DNA of 64,000 nucleotides from Pseudomonas oryzihabitans. Lineage in GTDB: Bacteria; Pseudomonadota; Gammaproteobacteria; Pseudomonadales; Pseudomonadaceae. The position numbers and the translations under genes are program-made. The first letter of the stretch is position 1. The number at the start of each line of letters is the position of its first letter. Where the stretch lies: the NCBI RefSeq assembly GCF_024652905.1, contig NZ_CP102428.1, positions 198,501 through 262,500 of the forward strand, read 5' to 3'. This document shows positions 45,614 to 54,748 of this stretch, in pieces. The notes under the pieces are model-generated. The model searched no databases, had not been told where the DNA came from, and saw nothing but the letters and a program-made list of their open reading frames with translations.

Positions 45614-46818
45614 CGCAAGAGCTCCAGGGCGTTGTCGAGTGCCGTGAAAAAGCGCTGCAGGTCTTCGGCATCGTTGTAAAGGCCCAGGGACACCCGCAAT
45701 GCACCCGGTGTCTGCAGGGTCTGGAACAGCGGCATGGCGCAGTGCTGACCGGCACGCACCGCGATGCCCTGTTCACCCAGCAGGTGGGAAAGATCGCCGA
45801 CATCGACGCCAGCTACCTGGAAACTGGCCAGGGCGATCTGCGGCTCGCCCAGTACCCGGACGCCCTCGCGGGCGGCTAGCCCGGCCAGCAGCTTCAGACT
45901 CAGGGCCTGCTCGTGACCGCGGATCAGCGTCTCATCCTGGCCTTGCAACCAGTCGACCGCCGCGCCCAGGGCGATGGCTGCCCCTATGGGCGGCGTCCCC
46001 GCCTCGAAGCCCATGGGGGCGGCGTGAAAGCGGGCGTCGGTGAAGGAGGTGTGCTGCACCATCTCACCACCGAATTGCCAGGGCTTGAGCTGCGCCAGGC
46101 AGTCGGCCTTGCCCCAGAGCACACCGATGGCCTCGGGCGCATAGAGCTTGTGGCCGGAAAAGACATAGAAATCGGCGTCGAAGTCGCCTGGGCGATGACG
46201 TCCGTGGACCGCGCCCTGGGCGCCGTCCACCACCAGCCAGGCCGGCGAGCGTGCCCGTACCAGGGCGGCGAGCTCCGCCAGCGGTTGCCAGGTACCAAGG
46301 ACATTGGACAGCTGGCTGACCGCGACCACACGCGTTCTCGGCCCCAGCAACCGCTCGGCGGCTTCCAGGTCCAGATGACCGCTCGGGTTCAGGGGGATGA
46401 CCCTGAGTTCAAGGCCTCGACGCCGGGCCAACTGCTGCCAGGGCAGCAGGTTGGCGTGATGTTCCAGGGCACTGATGAGGATCTCATCCCCGGCGGCAAG
46501 GGCGTCTTCCAGACCATAGGCCAGCAGGTTGAGCGCCTCGGTGGCACCGCGGGTCAGCACCACCTCGTGCGGCGAGGCGGCGCCCAGCCAGGCGGCGATC
46601 CGCCCCCGGGCGCCTTCGTAGGCAGCGGTGGTACGCTCGGCCGCCCAGTGCTGGGCCCGGTGCACATTGGCCGCGCCCAAGCGGTAGCTGGCCAGAAGGG
46701 CATCCAGCACCACCTGGGGCTTCTGCGCCGTGGCGGCGCTGTCGAGATAGGTGATGCCATCGGCGGCGAAGGCGGTAAAAGCCGGAAATTCGGCTCTCCA
46801 AGGGGAGGGTAGCGACAT
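45610..46818 (-). CDS. csdA: Cysteine desulfurase CsdA
   Basis: 402 residues of the class V aminotransferase fold. The PLP lysine is in VFSGHKLYAPEAIGVLWG, and the catalytic loop cysteine in VRAGQHCAMPLF marks the SufS/CsdA type. It releases sulfur from cysteine as persulfide and hands it to CsdE. Start ATG 46818 (MSLPSPWR) has GGAG upstream. Confidence 0.94.
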   Translation of the reverse strand: MSLPSPWRAEFPAFTAFAADGITYLDSAATAQKPQVVLDALLASYRLGAANVHRAQHWAAERTTAAYEGARGRIAAWLGAASPHEVVLTRGATEALNLLAYGLEDALAAGDEILISALEHHANLLPWQQLARRRGLELRVIPLNPSGHLDLEAAERLLGPRTRVVAVSQLSNVLGTWQPLAELAALVRARSPAWLVVDGAQGAVHGRHRPGDFDADFYVFSGHKLYAPEAIGVLWGKADCLAQLKPWQFGGEMVQHTSFTDARFHAAPMGFEAGTPPIGAAIALGAAVDWLQGQDETLIRGHEQALSLKLLAGLAAREGVRVLGEPQIALASFQVAGVDVGDLSHLLGEQGIAVRAGQHCAMPLFQTLQTPGALRVSLGLYNDAEDLQRFFTALDNALELLR

Positions 46819-46868
46819 GGCGACAGCTCCGGGGTAGCCCGCATGGCGCGGGCTGCCCGGTTGTGGAC

Positions 46869-47903
46869 TCAGTTGTGCGCGTGCAGCGCTTCGTTGAGTT
46901 CGATGGCGGTCTTGTTGGTCTTGCATTCGACCGCGCCGGTTTCCGAATTGCGGCGCAGCAGCAGATCGCTCTGACCGGCCAATTCGCGGGCCTTGACCAC
47001 CCGCACCAGCTGGTTCTGGTCGTCCAGCACCGCCACCTTGGTCCCGGCGGTCACATAGAGACCGGATTCCACGGTGCAGCGATCGCCCAGCGGGATGCCG
47101 ATGCCGGCGTTGGCGCCGATCAGGCAGCCTTCGCCGACGCTGATGATGATGTTGCCACCGCCCGACAGGGTGCCCATGGTCGAGCAGCCGCCGCCCAGGT
47201 CCGAGCCCTTGCCGACGAAGACGCCCGCGGAGACGCGGCCTTCGATCATGCCGGGGCCGGCGGTACCGGCGTTGAAGTTGACGAAGCCTTCGTGCATCAC
47301 GGTGGTGCCTTCACCCACGTAGGCACCCAGGCGCACGCGGGCGGTATCGGCGATGCGCACGCCGGCCGGCACCACGTAGTCGGTCATCTTGGGGAATTTG
47401 TCCACCGAGAAGACTTCCAGCAACTTGCCGCGCAGACGGGCTTCCAACTGCTCGGCCGGCAGCTCGGCCAGGTCCACGGCGCCCTGGTTGGTCCAGGCCA
47501 CGTTGGGCAGCAGGGCGAAGATGCCGCTGAGGTTCAGGCCATGGGGTTTGACCAGGCGATGGGACAGCAGATGCAGCTTCAGGTAGGCCTCGGGGGTGGA
47601 GGCGGGGGCGGCGTCTTCGGCCAGCAGGGTGGCCACCAGCGGCTTGGTGCTTTCCGCCAGGCGGGTCAGCAACGCCGATTGCACGGCATCAATGCCCTTG
47701 AGGGCTTCGGCCAGACCGCGTGCCTGGGCCGGCGCGAAGGCGATGGCCTGGTTGCCGCCCTGGTAGTCCAGCAGCGGTGCGACCGCCTCGACCAGCGCCG
47801 CCGGCGGATTCAGCAGGGGCTGCGCATAGAAGACTTCCAGCCAGGCGTCCTGGCGATTCTGGGTGCCGACACCGAAGGCGATACTGAAGAGGGCATTCGA
47901 CAT
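46869..47903 (-). CDS. dapD: 2,3,4,5-tetrahydropyridine-2,6-dicarboxylate N-succinyltransferase
   Basis: 344 residues. Succinylates tetrahydrodipicolinate in the diaminopimelate/lysine route. The C-terminal half is a left-handed beta helix with hexapeptide repeats (VRLGAYVGEGTTVMHEGFVNFNAGT, IIISVGEGCLIGANAGIGIPLGDRC). The long Pseudomonas-type N-terminus is present. Start ATG 47903 has AGGAACAG upstream. A YffB-like gene lies 73 bases before it. Confidence 0.96.
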   Translation of the reverse strand: MSNALFSIAFGVGTQNRQDAWLEVFYAQPLLNPPAALVEAVAPLLDYQGGNQAIAFAPAQARGLAEALKGIDAVQSALLTRLAESTKPLVATLLAEDAAPASTPEAYLKLHLLSHRLVKPHGLNLSGIFALLPNVAWTNQGAVDLAELPAEQLEARLRGKLLEVFSVDKFPKMTDYVVPAGVRIADTARVRLGAYVGEGTTVMHEGFVNFNAGTAGPGMIEGRVSAGVFVGKGSDLGGGCSTMGTLSGGGNIIISVGEGCLIGANAGIGIPLGDRCTVESGLYVTAGTKVAVLDDQNQLVRVVKARELAGQSDLLLRRNSETGAVECKTNKTAIELNEALHAHN

Positions 47904-47976
47904 ATGACTGTTCCTGTGCAGAGGCACCGATCCGGTCGGTGCGAGATGTTCGGTAGTAGGGGCGGAGGCCGCGGGG

Positions 47977-48339
47977 TCAGTTCAGGGCCGCGGCATAGAG
48001 CTCGGGCTTGAAGCCCAGCAGGGTACGGTCGCCGAGATCAAGCACGGGGCGCTTGATCATCGAGGGTTGCGCCAGCATCAGGTCGATGGCCTTGGCGGTA
48101 TCGAGGTCGGCCTTCTGGGCGTCGTCGAGTTTGCGGAAGGTGGTGCCGGCGCGATTGAGCACCTTGTCCCAGCCATGTTCCGCGCACCAGGCCGCCAACC
48201 GTTCGCGGTCGATGCCGCTCTGCTTGTAGTCATGGAAGTGATAGGCCTGGCCGTGCTCGTCGAGCCATAGGCGGGCCTTCTTCATGGTGTCACAGGCCTT
48301 GATGCCGTAGAGGCTCAGGCCACTGGCCGCTGCGGGCAT
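47977..48339 (-). CDS. ArsC-fold reductase, YffB/Spx-like
   Basis: 120 residues. Thioredoxin-fold protein with GIKACDTMKKARLWL at the start; the second half (MIKRPVLDLGDRTLLGFKPELY) is family-typical. YffB proteins are probably glutathione-dependent thiol reductases, not arsenate reductases, and often adjoin dap genes, as here. Start ATG 48339 has AGGAGA upstream. Confidence 0.9.
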   Translation of the reverse strand: MPAAASGLSLYGIKACDTMKKARLWLDEHGQAYHFHDYKQSGIDRERLAAWCAEHGWDKVLNRAGTTFRKLDDAQKADLDTAKAIDLMLAQPSMIKRPVLDLGDRTLLGFKPELYAAALN

Positions 48340-48361
48340 GGTGTTCTCCTGCGAAAGACTA

Positions 48362-48504
48362 AGAGCCTGCTCAAAGTCTGCTGCGCGTCGGCCAAACGGC
48401 GTTAAAAATGGCATTCGGAATGCTCATTTACCACTCGTAAACTCCGCTTCCTCAGCCATTTTTGCCTTGTTTGGCTCTAGCTCGCGAGCCTTTGAACAGG
48501 CTCT
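48362..48504. repeat. Dispersed hairpin repeat, copy 2, with terminal inverted repeats
   Basis: The element is bounded by AGAGCCTGCTCAAAG (48362-48376) and CTTTGAACAGGCTCT (48490-48504), a 15-bp inverted repeat with one mismatch. Inside, AAAAATGGC (48404-48412) pairs with GCCATTTTT (48455-48463), and GCCAAAC with GTTTGGC. It matches copy 1 at 36146-36265. Confidence 0.9.
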
Positions 48505-48587
48505 AACAACCGCGGATTATGCCATGACGGGCCGGAAAAGGGCCGGACGTCGCGTCCCGAGTGACGAGGGCGGGCGCCGGAAAGCAG

Positions 48588-48610
48588 AAGGCCGGGGAGT
48601 CCCCGGCCTT
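48588..48610 (-). terminator. Hairpin at the end of the YhcB-family gene
   Basis: AAGGCCGGGG (48588-48597) and CCCCGGCCTT (48601-48610) form a 10-bp stem six bases past the stop. On the minus strand it is followed by a weak pyrimidine run, so it is probably a terminator. Confidence 0.7.
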
Positions 48611-48615
48611 GGCGA

Positions 48616-49056
48616 TCAACCGCGGCTTTTCACGCCGTAGGTTTCGTCGAGGGTGCCGGGGGTGCCGTCACCCTTGGGCGCGTAGTCCCGCGGCGCTTCG
48701 GTCGGACCGTCGATGCGCTCGCGACTGGATGGGTAACGCTGCTCGGCGCTGTGCAGCGAGGCCAGCAGGTGCTGACGGGTCAGCTCGTCCTGGGCCAGAC
48801 GCTCGGCGCCTTCGGACAGGTGCGACTGCATGTCCTGGTAGGTCTGGGTGAGCTTGCGCACCAGGCCGGCGGTGGTGCTGAAGTGGCTGGTGACCTCGTG
48901 CTGGTAGTCGTCGAACTTCTTCTGCAGGTCATCCAGCTGGCGCTGCACGCGGCTCGGCGCGGCACCCGGCACCAGGCGCGCCAGCAGAAAACCTATCCCG
49001 ACCCCGATCAGCAGCGCGATCAGGGGCAACAACCAGGTAGTGAGCGACTGTTCCAC
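48616..49056 (-). CDS. YhcB/ZapG-family inner-membrane protein (DUF1043)
   Basis: 146 residues. One N-terminal membrane helix (WLLPLIALLIGVGIGFLLARL) and a cytoplasmic coiled coil (VQRQLDDLQKKFDDYQHEVTSHFSTTAGLVRKLTQTYQDM) that is the family signature. In E. coli the homologue links cell-envelope growth and division. Start is GTG 49056 with GAGGAAG upstream. Confidence 0.92.
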   Translation of the reverse strand: MEQSLTTWLLPLIALLIGVGIGFLLARLVPGAAPSRVQRQLDDLQKKFDDYQHEVTSHFSTTAGLVRKLTQTYQDMQSHLSEGAERLAQDELTRQHLLASLHSAEQRYPSSRERIDGPTEAPRDYAPKGDGTPGTLDETYGVKSRG

Positions 49057-49241
49057 GAAACTTCCTCTATGAGCGGCTTTGCTTTACGGTAACGGCAGAC
49101 CGGCGAGCCTGTACACTGGGTTGCGTCTTCTGCCATTCGCTGGGCGTCATCATACCCCGCACTCAGGCATCGCGCAGGATCGACCCTATCAAAATCAACT
49201 CCTTGGATGAGCACTGTTCGTCCGGGGTCACGGAGTCAAGC

Positions 49242-49877
49242 GTGTCAGCCCGTGAACAATCTCTGCTGCTGGAGGGCCCCGCGGGCACTCTGGAAGCGCT
49301 GTACCAGAGCCCGGACGCCCCTGCCGGCGCGGTCCTGCTCTGCCATCCCCATCCGCTCCATGGCGGCGCCATGCAGAACAAGGTGGTCGCCACCCTGCAG
49401 CGCATCGCCCGGGACGCCGGCCAGGCCACCCTTAGATTCAACTTCCGTGGCGTTGGTGCCAGCACCGGCGTGCATGCCGGCGGTGAAGGCGAGATCGACG
49501 ATGCCGCGGCCGCCGTGGCCTGGTTGCGCGAGCACCATCCCGACCTGCCGCTGACCCTCTGCGGCTTCTCCTTCGGTTCCTGTGTCGCCGCCTGCCTGGG
49601 CGGCCGCCTGGAAGGCGAGGGCGTCGCGGTGGAGCGACTGTTCATGCTGGCGCCGCCGGTGGAGCGTTTCACGGTCGATGGCCGTCTGCCCACGCGCGCA
49701 CGCCTCACCGTGATCCAGCCCGAAGCCGACGAGGTGGTGACCCCCGAGCGGGTCTATGCCTGGTCCGCCGCGCTCGAACAGCCGCACGAATTGCTCCGCG
49801 TCGCCGAGTGCAGCCATTTCTTCCATGGCAAACTCGTCGAACTCAAAGATCTGGTCCTGCCGCGCCTGCAGGCCTGA
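49242..49877 (+). CDS. Alpha/beta hydrolase
   Basis: 211 residues. Serine-hydrolase fold with HPHPLHGG (oxyanion region), the nucleophile in LCGFSFGSCVA (GxSxG as GFSFG), an acid in QPEADEVV and the last histidine in CSHFFHGK. Small cytoplasmic hydrolases of this group act on esters or acyl peptides; the substrate is unknown. Start chosen at GTG 49242 with GGAG six bases upstream. Confidence 0.87.
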   Translation: MSAREQSLLLEGPAGTLEALYQSPDAPAGAVLLCHPHPLHGGAMQNKVVATLQRIARDAGQATLRFNFRGVGASTGVHAGGEGEIDDAAAAVAWLREHHPDLPLTLCGFSFGSCVAACLGGRLEGEGVAVERLFMLAPPVERFTVDGRLPTRARLTVIQPEADEVVTPERVYAWSAALEQPHELLRVAECSHFFHGKLVELKDLVLPRLQA

Positions 49878-49910
49878 CCCCAGTTAGTCTCTCGGATTTC
49901 CAGCGCCTCC

Positions 49911-51257
49911 ATGACCACTCGTATTCTCACTGGCATCACCACCACCGGTACCCCGCACCTGGGCAACTACGCCGGGGCCATTCGTCCCGCCATCCGCGCC
50001 AGCCTGGCCGCCGATGCCGATTCCTTCTATTTCCTCGCCGACTATCATGCCCTGATCAAGTGCGACGACCCGGCGCGCATCCAGCGTTCGCGCCTGGAGA
50101 TCGCCGCCACCTGGCTGGCCAGCGGTCTGGATCCGGAGCGCGTGACCTTCTATCGCCAGTCCGACATTCCCGAGATCCCCGAACTGACCTGGCTGCTCAC
50201 CTGCGTCGCCGGTAAGGGCCTGCTCAATCGCGCCCATGCCTACAAGGCCGCGGTAGACCGCAACCTGGAGCAGGGCGAGGATCCCGACGCGGGCGTGACC
50301 ATGGGCCTCTACAGCTACCCGGTGCTGATGGCCGCGGACATCCTCATGTTCAACGCCCGGCGCGTACCGGTCGGGCGCGACCAGATCCAGCACGTGGAAA
50401 TGGCCCGCGACATCGGTCAGCGCTTCAACCACCTGTTCGGCAACGGGCGCGACTACTTCGCGCTGCCCGAGGCGGTCATCGAGGAAAGCGTCTCCACCTT
50501 GCCCGGTCTCGACGGCCGCAAGATGTCGAAGAGCTACGACAACACCATCCCGTTGTTCGGCAGCGCCAAGCAGCTCAAGGACGCCATCGCCCGGATCGTC
50601 ACCGATTCGCGCCTGCCCGGCGAGCCCAAGGATCCTGACAGCGCCCATCTCTTCACCCTCTACCAAGCCTTCGCCACCCCCGAGCAGAGCGCGGCCTTCC
50701 GCGCGGCCCTGCAGGACGGTTTGGCCTGGGGCGAAGCCAAGGGTCAGCTGTTCGAGGTACTGGATGCCGAGCTGGGCGAGGCCCGCGAGCGCTATGCGGC
50801 GCTGATCGCCCGCCCCGACGATCTGGAAGATATCCTGTTGGCCGGCGCCGCCAAGGCCCGCCGCGATGCCACGCCCTTCCTCGGCGAACTGCGCGAAGCC
50901 GTGGGCCTGCGCTCGCTCAAGACCCAGGTCGCCGTCGGCAGCACCAAGAAGAAGACCAGCAAGACCGCCCGCTTCGTCAGCTTCCGTGAGGGTGATAGCT
51001 TCCGCTTCCGCCTGCTCGACACCGACGGCACCGAACTGGCGCTGTCGATCCCCTTCGCCGAAGCCAAGACCGCCGGCATCACCAGCAAGCAGCTGGTCGC
51101 GACGCCGGCCAGTGTCGTGGCGGGAGACGGCAATGGCTTCCAGCTGCTGCTGGACGATCAGGTGGTGGCCGAAGGCGTCGCCAGCGATTCCCCCGCCGCC
51201 CGTGACGCCCTTGTCGAGCGCACCCGCGCCGCCCTGGCGCAATTGGCCGAAGCCTAA
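49911..51257 (+). CDS. trpS: Tryptophan--tRNA ligase
   Basis: 448 residues. Class I synthetase with the HIGH-type motif TPHLGNYAG and the KMSKS loop ([10 protein letters not shown]). It is about 110 residues longer than the E. coli enzyme: after the anticodon-binding part there is a C-terminal beta-rich extension ([18 protein letters not shown] onward), which I believe is normal for Pseudomonas. It follows the hydrolase gene by 33 bases. Confidence 0.96.
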   Translation: MTTRILTGITTTGTPHLGNYAGAIRPAIRASLAADADSFYFLADYHALIKCDDPARIQRSRLEIAATWLASGLDPERVTFYRQSDIPEIPELTWLLTCVAGKGLLNRAHAYKAAVDRNLEQGEDPDAGVTMGLYSYPVLMAADILMFNARRVPVGRDQIQHVEMARDIGQRFNHLFGNGRDYFALPEAVIEESVSTLPGLDGRKMSKSYDNTIPLFGSAKQLKDAIARIVTDSRLPGEPKDPDSAHLFTLYQAFATPEQSAAFRAALQDGLAWGEAKGQLFEVLDAELGEARERYAALIARPDDLEDILLAGAAKARRDATPFLGELREAVGLRSLKTQVAVGSTKKKTSKTARFVSFREGDSFRFRLLDTDGTELALSIPFAEAKTAGITSKQLVATPASVVAGDGNGFQLLLDDQVVAEGVASDSPAARDALVERTRAALAQLAEA

Positions 51258-51266
51258 AGGGCACCC

Positions 51267-51299
51267 GCGGTCCCCGGCGTTGTCAACGCCAGGGACCGC
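51267..51299. terminator. Long hairpin after trpS
   Basis: GCGGTCCCCGGCGTT (51267-51281) and AACGCCAGGGACCGC (51285-51299) pair over 15 bp with one mismatch, loop GTC. No T-run follows directly, so it may be a processing or stability element rather than a true terminator. Confidence 0.55.
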
Positions 51300-51343
51300 C
51301 ATTACAGTGACCACCCTTTTTTCCCACCCGACCAGAAGCCGCC

Positions 51344-52438
51344 ATGACCCCCCTCGAGCGTTACCAGGCCGACCTCAAGCGCCCGGAGTTTTTCTACGAT
51401 GCTGCCCAGGAAGAGGCCGTCCGCCATCTGCAGCGCCTCTATGACGAATTGCTCGCGGAGCCCGCGGCCAAGGGTGGCCTGTTCGGCAAGCTGCTCGGGC
51501 GCAAGACGGTCACGCCGGTCAAGGGGCTGTATTTCTGGGGTGGGGTAGGGCGCGGCAAGACCTATCTGGTCGATACCTTCTATGACGCCCTGCCGTTCAA
51601 GCAGAAGATGCGCACTCACTTCCATCGCTTCATGAAGCGCGTGCATGAAGAGTTGCGCACCCTCAAGGGCGAGAAGAATCCCCTGACCATCATCGCCCGG
51701 CGCTTCGCCGACGAGGCGCGGGTGATCTGCTTCGACGAATTCTTCGTTTCCGACATCACCGACGCCATGATCCTGGCGACGCTGCTCGAAGAGCTATTCA
51801 AGAACGGCGTGAGTCTGGTCGCCACCTCGAACATCGTGCCAGACGGCCTCTACAAGGACGGCCTGCAGCGCGCGCGCTTCCTGCCGGCCATCGCCTTGCT
51901 CAAGGAGCACACCGAGATCGTCAACGTCGACAGCGGCGTGGACTATCGCCTGCGCGCCCTGGAGCAGGCCCAGCTCTTTCACTATCCGCTGAGTGAGGAG
52001 GTCGAGGCCGCGATGGCCAAGAGCTTCCGTTCGCTCACCGTCGAGTGCAACGACCTCTGCGAAGACGTGCCGCTGATGATCGAGAATCGCGAGATCCGCG
52101 CCCGCCGCACCTGCGAAGACGTCGCCTGGTTCGACTTCCGTGCCCTCTGCGACGGTCCGCGCAGCCAGAACGACTACATCGAGCTGGGCAAGATCTTCCA
52201 GACGGTGCTGGTCAGCAACGTCGAGCAGATGGATGCGCTCAAGGACGACATGGCGCGGCGCTTCATCAACCTGGTCGACGAATTCTACGATCGCCAGGTC
52301 AAGCTGATCCTGTCCGCCGAGGTCGAACTCAAGGACCTCTATTCGGGTGGCCGCCTGGAGTTCGAATTCCAGCGCACCCTCAGCCGTCTGCTGGAAATGC
52401 AGTCCCACGAGTACCTTGCTCGACCGCACAAGCCCTGA
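51344..52438 (+). CDS. zapE: Cell division ATPase ZapE (AFG1 family)
   Basis: 364 residues. AAA-like ATPase with Walker A FWGGVGRGKTYLVD and Walker B VICFDEFFVSDI. ZapE acts at the Z ring and in membrane-protein quality control in E. coli. A hairpin terminator follows. Confidence 0.94.
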   Translation: MTPLERYQADLKRPEFFYDAAQEEAVRHLQRLYDELLAEPAAKGGLFGKLLGRKTVTPVKGLYFWGGVGRGKTYLVDTFYDALPFKQKMRTHFHRFMKRVHEELRTLKGEKNPLTIIARRFADEARVICFDEFFVSDITDAMILATLLEELFKNGVSLVATSNIVPDGLYKDGLQRARFLPAIALLKEHTEIVNVDSGVDYRLRALEQAQLFHYPLSEEVEAAMAKSFRSLTVECNDLCEDVPLMIENREIRARRTCEDVAWFDFRALCDGPRSQNDYIELGKIFQTVLVSNVEQMDALKDDMARRFINLVDEFYDRQVKLILSAEVELKDLYSGGRLEFEFQRTLSRLLEMQSHEYLARPHKP

Positions 52439-52445
52439 ACCCTGG

Positions 52446-52480
52446 CTGGGTTGAAGGATCAATCCTTTGACCCAGGTTTT
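52446..52480 (+). terminator. Terminator after zapE
   Basis: A 14-bp stem with two G-T pairs, CTGGGTTGAAGGAT (52446-52459) and ATCCTTTGACCCAG (52462-52475), is followed by GTTTT. It lies between zapE and nfi. Confidence 0.8.
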
Positions 52481-52492
52481 CGGGAGGTACGT

Positions 52493-53194
52493 GTGAATTC
52501 TGACCCCTTCGCCGATTGGGATGGCTCGCCTACCCAGGCGCGCATCCTGCAAAAGCAACTGGCCAAGCAGGTCCTGTTGCACGACGACTTCGGCTCGCCG
52601 CGGCGTTATGCCGGTGTCGATGTAGGCTTCGAGGAGGGCGGCGAGATCACCCGCGCGGTCGCCGTCCTGCTGGATGCCGAGACCTTGCAGCCGCTGGCCC
52701 ATGCCGTCGCCCGCATCCCCACCGTGATGCCCTATGTGCCAGGCTTGCTGTCCTTTCGCGAACTGCCGGCGTTGCTCCAGGCCTTGGCGGAATTGCCAGA
52801 GACCCCCGAGCTGGTGTTCTGCGATGGCCACGGCATCGCCCATCCACGCCGATTGGGTATCGCCGCTCATCTGGGCGTGGTCACTGGTCTGCCGACGATT
52901 GGCGTGGCCAAGAAGATTCTCACCGGTCACCACGCCGAACTCGCCGAGAGCCGTGGCAGTCAGGTCGAGTTGCTGGATCGCGAAGGCGCGTTGATTGGGT
53001 CGGTGCTGCGCAGCAAGGATCGGGTCAAGCCGCTGATCGTCTCGCCCGGCCACCGGGTCAGTCTGGCCACCGCGCCCGCGCTGGTCATGGCCTGCGTCAG
53101 ACGCCACCGCCTGCCGGAACCCACACGGCTGGCAGACCACCTGGCCTCACGCCGTCAGGGCTCGGCGGCTACCCAGGCGCTCTTTTCCTTCTGA
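52493..53194 (+). CDS. nfi: Endonuclease V (deoxyinosine 3' endonuclease)
   Basis: 233 residues. Cuts DNA near deoxyinosine to start repair of deaminated adenine. Active-site segments are YAGVDVGF (first aspartate), [21 protein letters not shown] (second aspartate and the wedge) and TIGVAKK. Start GTG 52493 with GGGAGG upstream. Confidence 0.94.
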   Translation: MNSDPFADWDGSPTQARILQKQLAKQVLLHDDFGSPRRYAGVDVGFEEGGEITRAVAVLLDAETLQPLAHAVARIPTVMPYVPGLLSFRELPALLQALAELPETPELVFCDGHGIAHPRRLGIAAHLGVVTGLPTIGVAKKILTGHHAELAESRGSQVELLDREGALIGSVLRSKDRVKPLIVSPGHRVSLATAPALVMACVRRHRLPEPTRLADHLASRRQGSAATQALFSF

Positions 53195-53331
53195 TTCTCT
53201 GCTTGCTTTTTTACCCTGAGCGGGTATCATGCCGCAGCTTTCTTGGCGGGGGATGCCTAAGCCTGCCGAGATCGCCGTAGCGGACGCCGACCCGAGCCCC
53301 CGAAGAGCGTCTGTTTCCGGCTGCCCCTGAC

Positions 53332-53360
53332 TTGTCTGGGGTTGCACTGTTGTGTAGAAT
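53332..53360 (+). promoter_or_regulatory. Sigma-70 promoter of rplM-rpsI (candidate)
   Basis: TTGTCT (53332-53337), a 17-base spacer and TAGAAT (53355-53360), 41 bases before the rplM start. The leader holds a small GGCC-TCTGA-GGCC hairpin, as expected where L13 or another ribosomal protein feeds back. Confidence 0.6.
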
Positions 53361-53401
53361 TTGCCGTCTTTTTACCAGGGCGGCCTCTGAGGCCATAGAG
53401 A

Positions 53402-53830
53402 ATGAAAACTTTCACCGCAAAACCGGAAACCGTTAAGCGCGACTGGTACGTCGTCGACGCTGCTGGCCAGACTCTGGGTCGTCTGGCTACTGAAATCGCC
53501 ACTCGCCTGCGTGGCAAGCACAAGCCCGAATACACCCCTCACGTTGACACCGGCGACTACATCGTCGTCATCAACGCCGAGCAGGTTCGTGTGACCGGTG
53601 CCAAGACTACCGACAAGATGTACTACCATCACTCCGGTTTCCCGGGTGGCATCAAGTCGATCAACTTCGAAAAGCTGATCGCCCGTGCTCCCGAGCGCGT
53701 CATCGAGACCGCCGTCAAGGGTATGCTGCCGAAGAACCCGCTGGGCCGCGACATGTATCGCAAGCTCAAGGTGTACAAGGGTGCGAACCATCCGCACACC
53801 GCTCAGCAGCCCCAAGAACTCAAGTTTTAA
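53402..53830 (+). CDS. rplM: 50S ribosomal protein L13
   Basis: 142 residues, full family length, with [20 protein letters not shown] at the start and [19 protein letters not shown]. First gene of the two-gene operon with rpsI, 15 bases apart. Confidence 0.98.
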   Translation: MKTFTAKPETVKRDWYVVDAAGQTLGRLATEIATRLRGKHKPEYTPHVDTGDYIVVINAEQVRVTGAKTTDKMYYHHSGFPGGIKSINFEKLIARAPERVIETAVKGMLPKNPLGRDMYRKLKVYKGANHPHTAQQPQELKF

Positions 53831-53845
53831 TCGGGATAGTACAAC

Positions 53846-54238
53846 ATGTCGGCAACTCAAAATTACGGTACCGGCCGTCGTAAGACTGCCACCGCTCGTG
53901 TCTTCCTCCGTCCGGGCACTGGCAAGATCTCCATCAACGATCGCGCTCTGGACACCTTCTTCGGCCGCGAGACCGCGCGCATGGTCGTGCGTCAGCCCCT
54001 CGAGCTGACCGAGACCCTGGAGAAGTTCGACATCTACGTTACCGTCGCTGGCGGTGGTGTGAGCGGTCAGGCCGGTGCTATCCGTCACGGCATCACCCGC
54101 GCTCTGATCGAGTATGACGAAGGCTACCGCAGCTCCCTGCGCAAAGCCGGTTACGTCACTCGTGACGCCCGTGAAGTCGAGCGTAAGAAAGTCGGTCTGC
54201 GCAAAGCGCGTAAGCGTCCGCAGTACTCCAAGCGTTAA
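53846..54238 (+). CDS. rpsI: 30S ribosomal protein S9
   Basis: 130 residues, with [19 protein letters not shown] at the start and the conserved end [11 protein letters not shown] that reaches the ribosomal P site. Second gene of the operon, followed by a strong terminator. Confidence 0.98.
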   Translation: MSATQNYGTGRRKTATARVFLRPGTGKISINDRALDTFFGRETARMVVRQPLELTETLEKFDIYVTVAGGGVSGQAGAIRHGITRALIEYDEGYRSSLRKAGYVTRDAREVERKKVGLRKARKRPQYSKR

Positions 54239-54258
54239 TCCTTCGGGATACGCTCGAA

Positions 54259-54287
54259 AAACCCAGCCAAGCGGCTGGGTTTTTTTA
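54259..54287 (+). terminator. Terminator of rplM-rpsI
   Basis: AAACCCAGCC (54259-54268) and GGCTGGGTTT (54273-54282) form a 10-bp stem with a four-base loop, followed by TTTT. Confidence 0.92.
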
Positions 54288-54314
54288 TGCCCGGCATTTT
54301 TCCAGCAGGGATGT

Positions 54315-54634
54315 CGTAGGTTGGGCTGAGGCAGCTCCACCGCCGAAGTCCGGCAGCGACCGTACCTTGAGGCGTTGGGCTTCGCTACGCTCAGCGCCAA
54401 CCTACGGGAGTATGCCTGGGCAACGTAGGTTGGGCTGAGACGGCTCTATCGTCGAAGCCCAGCAAGCAAGCAATGCATCCCTGCTGGCATTGGGCTTTGC
54501 TACGCTCAGCGCCAACCTACGGGGGGTTACCCAGGCAACGTAGGTTGGGCTGATACGGCTCTATCGTCGAAGCCCAACAGACAATGCATCCGTGCTGGCA
54601 TTGGGCTTTGCTACGCTCAGCGCCAACCCGTGGG
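54315..54634. repeat. Three tandem copies of the GTAGGTTGG palindromic repeat
   Basis: Copies start at 54315, 54424 and 54539. Each begins CGTAGGTTGGGCTGA and ends CGCTCAGCGCCAACCTACG (the last copy is degraded). They are about 95 bases with short spacers. They are the reverse orientation of the units at 26166-26639 and, like them, lie between convergent genes. Confidence 0.9.
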
Positions 54635-54707
54635 GATGTATCCGGGCGGCGTGGGTGGGGCTTACCAGCTACCGCAGGCCCTGGCACCTCCTTGAATTCC
54701 GGGCATG

Positions 54708-54733
54708 AAAAAGGGCGCCAAGGCGCCCTTTTT
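54708..54733. terminator. Bidirectional terminator at the end of rne
   Basis: AAAAAGGGCGCC (54708-54719) and GGCGCCCTTTTT (54722-54733), a 12-bp stem with a two-base loop. It sits 15 bases past the rne stop and gives a T-run on both strands. Confidence 0.9.
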
Positions 54734-54748
54734 CATCTACCGCCAGAA

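Noticed and set aside
48616-48640. The YffB-like gene as a second arsenate reductase
   Set aside because: The gene at 47977-48339 is of the YffB/Spx branch and sits with dapD, not with arsenic genes.
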